Shown here in pieces: positions 6,266-9,195 of a DNA stretch of 9,195 nt. Under the pieces are notes generated by a model. It had not been told where the DNA came from. It was given only the letters and a program-made list of their open reading frames with translations, and did not search any database. Origin of the DNA: Lawsonibacter sp. (GTDB lineage: Bacteria > Bacillota > Clostridia > Oscillospirales > Oscillospiraceae); contig JAAWNI010000257.1 of NCBI GenBank assembly GCA_022798855.1, forward strand, positions 1-9,195, read 5' to 3'. How positions within the stretch are numbered: the first letter of the stretch is position 1; every line of letters starts with the position of its first letter. The position numbers were made by a program, and so were the translations under genes.

Positions 6266-7720
6266 ATGAAAGTTGATAAGGACGAGATCATCGGCTGGAT
6301 TGAGGAAGCGCGGGCTGAATATATCGACACTTCTTGTCATATCTGGGACTACGCTGAAACCTGTTTTCAGGAACGGCAGTCCGCACAGGCGCTGATTGCC
6401 CTGTTGGAGAAAAGCGGCTTTCGTATTCAACGCAATGCCGCCGGGCTGGAGACTGCCTTTGTGGCCGAGTTCGGCGCCGGAGGACCGGTGATCGGCTTTT
6501 TGGGAGAATATGATGCCTTGCCCGCCTTGAGCCAGAAAGCGGGAGAGGTTCGCCACATCCCCATCCAGGAGGGTGCCCCTGGACATGGCTGCTGCCACCA
6601 TATCCTGGGCACCGGTGCATTAGCCGCAGCGGTGGCCCTGAGCCGCTATCTACAGAAATATGGCCTGAAAGGAACTGTGCGCTACTACGGCTGTCCCGCT
6701 GAGGAAGGGGGCGCAGGAAAAATTTATATGGCTAAAGCGGGGCTATTTGATGACGCTGCCTGCGCTATTACATGGCATCCCTGCGACGATAACAACGTAT
6801 GGTCCATGAATTTTATGGCCATTCAGAATCTGCGTATTCGCTTTCATGGCATTGCTGCCCACTCGGCCTCCCAGGGACACTTAGGGCGTAATGCACTTGA
6901 GGCCACCGAGCTGACCGGCGTGGGCTCCAACTATCTGCGGGGACATGTGGAGCGGGATGTGTGTATCAACTACGCCGTGACCAACGCAGGAGGTCCCGCT
7001 CCCAATGTCATCCAGGATTATGCCGAGATGGTGTACAATATCCGGGCTTACACCCATAAAAAAGCGGTGGCCGCCGCCCGGTGGGTAGAGGAGATTGCCC
7101 AGGGCGCAGCCATGATGAGCCGCACCAGAGTGGAGGTACTCTATGAGGGTGGTCTGTCTGAGCTGGTCCCTAACCGGACCCTGGAGCGCATTGCTTTTGA
7201 GAAGTTCCAACAGGTGGGTGTTACCCCCTACACCCAGGAGGATATGGATTTCTGTGCTGAGATCCACAAGACCTTCCCGGCGGGGGCGGAGGACAGCACC
7301 TGCAACAACCTGGAGTATCTGTATGGAAAAGTCGCCCAGGAGCTGATTCCTCAAATCAGAGGCAAAGCAATCAACGATATACTTTACCCCTATACCGAGA
7401 TACCCCACGCTAAATATGGCTCCACCGATGTTTGCGATGTCAGTTGGTTTACCCCCACTGTTCAGGTGACAACGGCCTGCTACGCCAAGGATACCCCTGG
7501 ACACTCCTGGCAGCAGGTGGCTCAGGGCAAACGGCCGCTGTGCTTCAATGGCATGATGACCGCCGCCAAAATCATGGCCCTTACCGGTGCACAGCTTCTG
7601 GAGGACCCTCAGGCCATAGCCGATATGCGCAGAGAATTTGACCAGGCTATGGCCGGACGGAGCTATGAGTGTCCCCTCACTGAGGAGATGCTGCGCGATC
7701 CTGGACAGTCTGACTGCTGA
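6266..7720 (+). CDS. abgB: M20 family amidohydrolase, AbgB-like (N-acyl amino acid/aminobenzoyl-glutamate hydrolase)
   Basis: This is a predicted cytoplasmic metal-dependent amidohydrolase that cleaves an amide bond to release an amino acid or small amine. At 484 residues it is nearly the same length as E. coli AbgB, the subunit of p-aminobenzoyl-glutamate hydrolase. Shared segments include GEYDALPALSQ (80-90), GHGCCHHILGTGA (106-118), YYGCPAEEGGAGK (140-152), ITWHP (168-172) and STDVCDVSWFTP (386-397). Predicted metal and catalytic residues by family position are C109, H111, E146/E147, H171 and H413 (in PGHSW). The lid/dimerization domain spans about 190-300. A variant is the doubled Cys and His in GHGCCHH, where AbgB has GHGCGHN. 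The start is preceded by AAAGG at 6252-6256. E. coli AbgB works with a partner, AbgA, but no second M20 gene is present here, so it may act alone on another N-acyl or peptide substrate. Placement after the importer implies it processes the imported compound. Confidence 0.85.
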   Translation: MKVDKDEIIGWIEEARAEYIDTSCHIWDYAETCFQERQSAQALIALLEKSGFRIQRNAAGLETAFVAEFGAGGPVIGFLGEYDALPALSQKAGEVRHIPIQEGAPGHGCCHHILGTGALAAAVALSRYLQKYGLKGTVRYYGCPAEEGGAGKIYMAKAGLFDDAACAITWHPCDDNNVWSMNFMAIQNLRIRFHGIAAHSASQGHLGRNALEATELTGVGSNYLRGHVERDVCINYAVTNAGGPAPNVIQDYAEMVYNIRAYTHKKAVAAARWVEEIAQGAAMMSRTRVEVLYEGGLSELVPNRTLERIAFEKFQQVGVTPYTQEDMDFCAEIHKTFPAGAEDSTCNNLEYLYGKVAQELIPQIRGKAINDILYPYTEIPHAKYGSTDVCDVSWFTPTVQVTTACYAKDTPGHSWQQVAQGKRPLCFNGMMTAAKIMALTGAQLLEDPQAIADMRREFDQAMAGRSYECPLTEEMLRDPGQSDC

Positions 7721-7778
7721 GCAGACCATGAGGTCCGGATGCAAGCCTGATAGGGGAGCTGTACGATTATAAATGTTG

Positions 7779-7795
7779 AAAGGCTGGTTTTTTTT
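7779..7795 (+). promoter_or_regulatory. Unusual ribosome binding region of the SIS gene with T8 spacer
   Basis: AAAGG (7779-7783) is separated from the ATG at 7796 by 12 nt, of which the last eight are all T. The spacing is longer than in the other genes of the operon. A homopolymer here could vary in length by slippage and alter translation. Confidence 0.4.
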
Positions 7796-8794
7796 ATGAT
7801 AAAAGGGTTGAATGGCGTTAATAACGTGATGAGTAAAGTCAAGGCGGCTCTGGATGCCAACGGTGGCCTGAAACAGGTGGTCTTTGTGGCCTGCGGCGGC
7901 TCGCTGATCTCTTCCTACCCCGCCCGTTTTCTCTTGGACCAGGAGGGTTCCATCCGGGTACAGGCCTATAACAGCAGCGAGTTTGTCAACGCTACCCCCA
8001 AGTCCATCGACGGCAATACTTTGGTTATCGGCACTTCCACCAAAGCCACCTCTGAAACCGTGGAGGCCATCAAGGTTGCCCGTACCAAGGGCGCAGTCAC
8101 CATCGGCCTGTCCGGCTACGCTGACTCCCTCACTGCCCAGAGTGCACAGTTCTACATCACCTATTACCACGCGGACGAGTGGTATCAGGACCCCACCCTG
8201 GTACATTGCAGTAGCCAAGGCACAGCTTTGAAGATCGCCTTTTGGCTCTTGAAGGAGTATGACAGCTACGCCAACTATGATAAGGCCATGGAGGCTTTTG
8301 AGAAACTGCCGGAGATCTACGGCAAGGCCTATCAGGCCATGAAGCCCGAGGCCGCTAAATTCGCCATGACCTACAAAGACGACACCGTGTGGAACGTGAT
8401 GAGCAGCGGTGCCGCCTGGGAAACCTCCTACGCCGACGCTTTCTGCTTCTTCCAGGAGATGCAGACTGTCCACTGTGTCCCCGTCCACTCCGGTGAGTAC
8501 TTCCACGGCGCTTTTGAGACCTGTGACAAGGATTTGGCTATTCTTCTTTTCAAAAGCGTGGGCCGCACCCGTCCCCTGGATGAGCGGGCGGAGCGTTTCC
8601 TGGAGAAGTTCGGCGGCCACCACTGGATTATCGATGCCAAGGAGCTGGGCCTGGACCAGCTGGATGAGAGCGTAGCCGAATATTTTAACGCCGCATTGAT
8701 GCACCCCATCTCCAAGCAACTGATTGCCGCTATGGGCGATGTACGGATGCACCCCATGACTTATCGCCGCTATATGTGGAAATTCGAGTATTGA
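7796..8794 (+). CDS. SIS-domain sugar-phosphate deglycase/isomerase, FrlB/FraB-like
   Basis: The product is predicted to act in the cytoplasm on a phosphorylated amino sugar or Amadori compound, as do fructoselysine-6-phosphate deglycase (FrlB), FraB and the isomerase half of GlmS. It has 332 residues and two SIS domains. The first includes VFVACGGSL (29-37), EFVNATPKS (62-70) and the phosphate-binding-like loop GTSTKATSETVEA (79-91). The second begins near WNVMSSGAAWET (199-210). E221 and H237 (in SGEYFHG) are 16 residues apart, exactly as the GlmS catalytic Glu488 and His504. The C-terminus RRYMWKFEY ends as FrlB-family proteins do. There is no glutaminase domain, so it is not GlmS. No kinase gene accompanies it. 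It follows the M20 gene by 75 nt and ends the operon. A second in-frame ATG at 7829 has no ribosome binding site. The family is firm; the exact substrate is unknown. Confidence 0.85.
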   Translation: MIKGLNGVNNVMSKVKAALDANGGLKQVVFVACGGSLISSYPARFLLDQEGSIRVQAYNSSEFVNATPKSIDGNTLVIGTSTKATSETVEAIKVARTKGAVTIGLSGYADSLTAQSAQFYITYYHADEWYQDPTLVHCSSQGTALKIAFWLLKEYDSYANYDKAMEAFEKLPEIYGKAYQAMKPEAAKFAMTYKDDTVWNVMSSGAAWETSYADAFCFFQEMQTVHCVPVHSGEYFHGAFETCDKDLAILLFKSVGRTRPLDERAERFLEKFGGHHWIIDAKELGLDQLDESVAEYFNAALMHPISKQLIAAMGDVRMHPMTYRRYMWKFEY

Positions 8795-8821
8795 TTCCGA
8801 TACGAACTGAAGACCATAAAT

Positions 8822-8862
8822 CAGCTGAGATCGACTTGGTACAGATCGATCTCAGCTGTTTC
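8822..8862 (+). terminator. Operon-end hairpin terminator, possibly bidirectional
   Basis: A perfect 13-bp stem (8822-8834 with 8846-8858) closes an 11-nt loop 27 nt after the SIS stop codon. It is followed by TTTCC, a weak T-run. On the minus strand the hairpin is followed by ATTTATGG, so it could also stop transcription arriving from the mobile-element remnant. Confidence 0.7.
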
Positions 8863-8881
8863 CTGTTGTAAAAAATATGTT

Positions 8882-9013
8882 CTATCCCGCATTTGAGAGA
8901 GAAACGTTCAGGTCTTTGTAATTCTTAGCCGCTATAACCTTGCTGCGGTCGTTCCGGATAAAGCCGATATCCACCTCGCTGACGATGTCTCTATGAATTG
9001 GAAAAAAGAGCAT
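8882..9013 (-). pseudogene. 43-codon fragment of unknown gene
   Basis: From an ATG at 9013-9011 the minus strand reads 43 codons to a TAG at 8884-8882. The product includes HRDIVSEVDIGFIRNDRSK (residues 7-25) and then KNYKDLN (30-36). It looks protein-like, with alternating charged and hydrophobic residues, unlike the overlapping continuation of the mobile-element frame. No ribosome binding site is evident. The pattern faintly recalls the EVDF...K.YK region at the end of DUF4143 ATPases, but this is weak and is not offered as an identification. It is probably the tail of a gene joined here by deletion. Confidence 0.3.
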
Positions 9014-9195
9014 GAGCCGACGATCAGGCCAATCAAGCAGATAATCACAACGGCAAGGATGGCAACCCAGCCCCCAGCGGCAATAGCGGCCACCAGCGCC
9101 TTAACGGACGCAATCATGGCCTTTACCGTGGCGGAAACGCCCTTTGCGGCGGCTTTCGCGGTGGTGGCGGCGGTCTTGGCCGTGGCACGGGCGGC
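8932..9195 (-). pseudogene. Truncated ICE protein (Tn1549-like conjugative element membrane protein)
   Basis: The minus strand reads in from the right edge without a stop: an Ala/Lys/Thr-rich stretch (AARATAKTAATTAKAAAKG, 9195-9139), then SATVKAMIASVKALVAAIAAGG and a hydrophobic helix with VVIICLIGLIVGSC ending near 9010. This pattern is characteristic of the large membrane protein carrying C-terminal cell-wall-hydrolase (CHAP or NlpC/P60) domains in conjugative elements of gut Firmicutes, which takes part in DNA transfer across the cell wall. In those proteins GSC is followed by a segment like FGIFFSGE. Here the frame changes to unrelated residues (SFFQFIETSS) and stops at 8934-8932 after about 25 codons, so the extracytoplasmic enzyme domain is lost. 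The N-terminus lies beyond the window. Identification is from recalled family pattern. Confidence 0.7.

Noticed and set aside
6881..8752. A 623-codon open frame on the minus strand opposite the M20 and SIS genes
   Set aside because: It spans two well-supported plus-strand genes and their gap, is rich in Gly/His/Val/Leu as antisense frames are, and matches no family I know.
1..9195. CRISPR array, tRNA or rRNA genes
   Set aside because: No regularly spaced repeats, no cloverleaf candidates and no rRNA-like stretch were seen on either strand.

Overview
The window is most likely chromosomal DNA of a gut-type Bacillota, perhaps near the Oscillospiraceae (Flavonifractor/Intestinimonas-like). This rests on strong GGAGG-type ribosome binding sites, moderately high GC in the genes, a lipoprotein peptide binder, and flanking debris typical of integrative elements of gut Clostridia. 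The taxonomic placement is inference.

Layout. Positions 1-~250 (minus strand) hold a decayed piece of a large serine recombinase, with an in-frame stop and no catalytic N-terminus in the window. Positions ~256-532 hold no convincing gene, but carry a good sigma70/sigmaA-type promoter with an extended -10, a short palindrome at the predicted transcription start and AT-rich ATGAT repeats. From 533 to 8794 seven plus-strand genes form one apparent operon: two permeases (dppB, dppC), a lipoprotein substrate-binding protein (dppA), two ATPases (dppD, dppF, overlapping by 8 nt), an AbgB-like M20 amidohydrolase, and a SIS-domain protein resembling fructosamine-6-phosphate deglycases (FrlB/FraB type). 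A perfect 14-bp hairpin with a T-run lies between dppA and dppD and probably lowers transcription of the downstream genes. A 13-bp hairpin closes the operon at 8822-8858. From ~9005 to the right edge, on the minus strand, is the truncated Ala/Lys-rich and membrane segment of a protein typical of Tn1549-like conjugative elements. Its frame breaks just after the membrane helix and continues into unrelated sequence.

How the genes fit together. DppABCDF should import a peptide-like or amino-acid-conjugate substrate. The M20 enzyme would cleave an amide bond in the cytoplasm. The SIS protein would act on a phosphorylated amino-sugar or Amadori-type product. No sugar kinase, PTS component or transcriptional regulator is present in the window, so the phosphorylation step the SIS protein normally depends on must be supplied elsewhere, or the substrate differs from the known ones. 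The substrate is not deducible from sequence alone. The best candidate for something undescribed is this coupling of peptide importer, N-acyl amino acid hydrolase and SIS deglycase/isomerase, set between remains of mobile elements.
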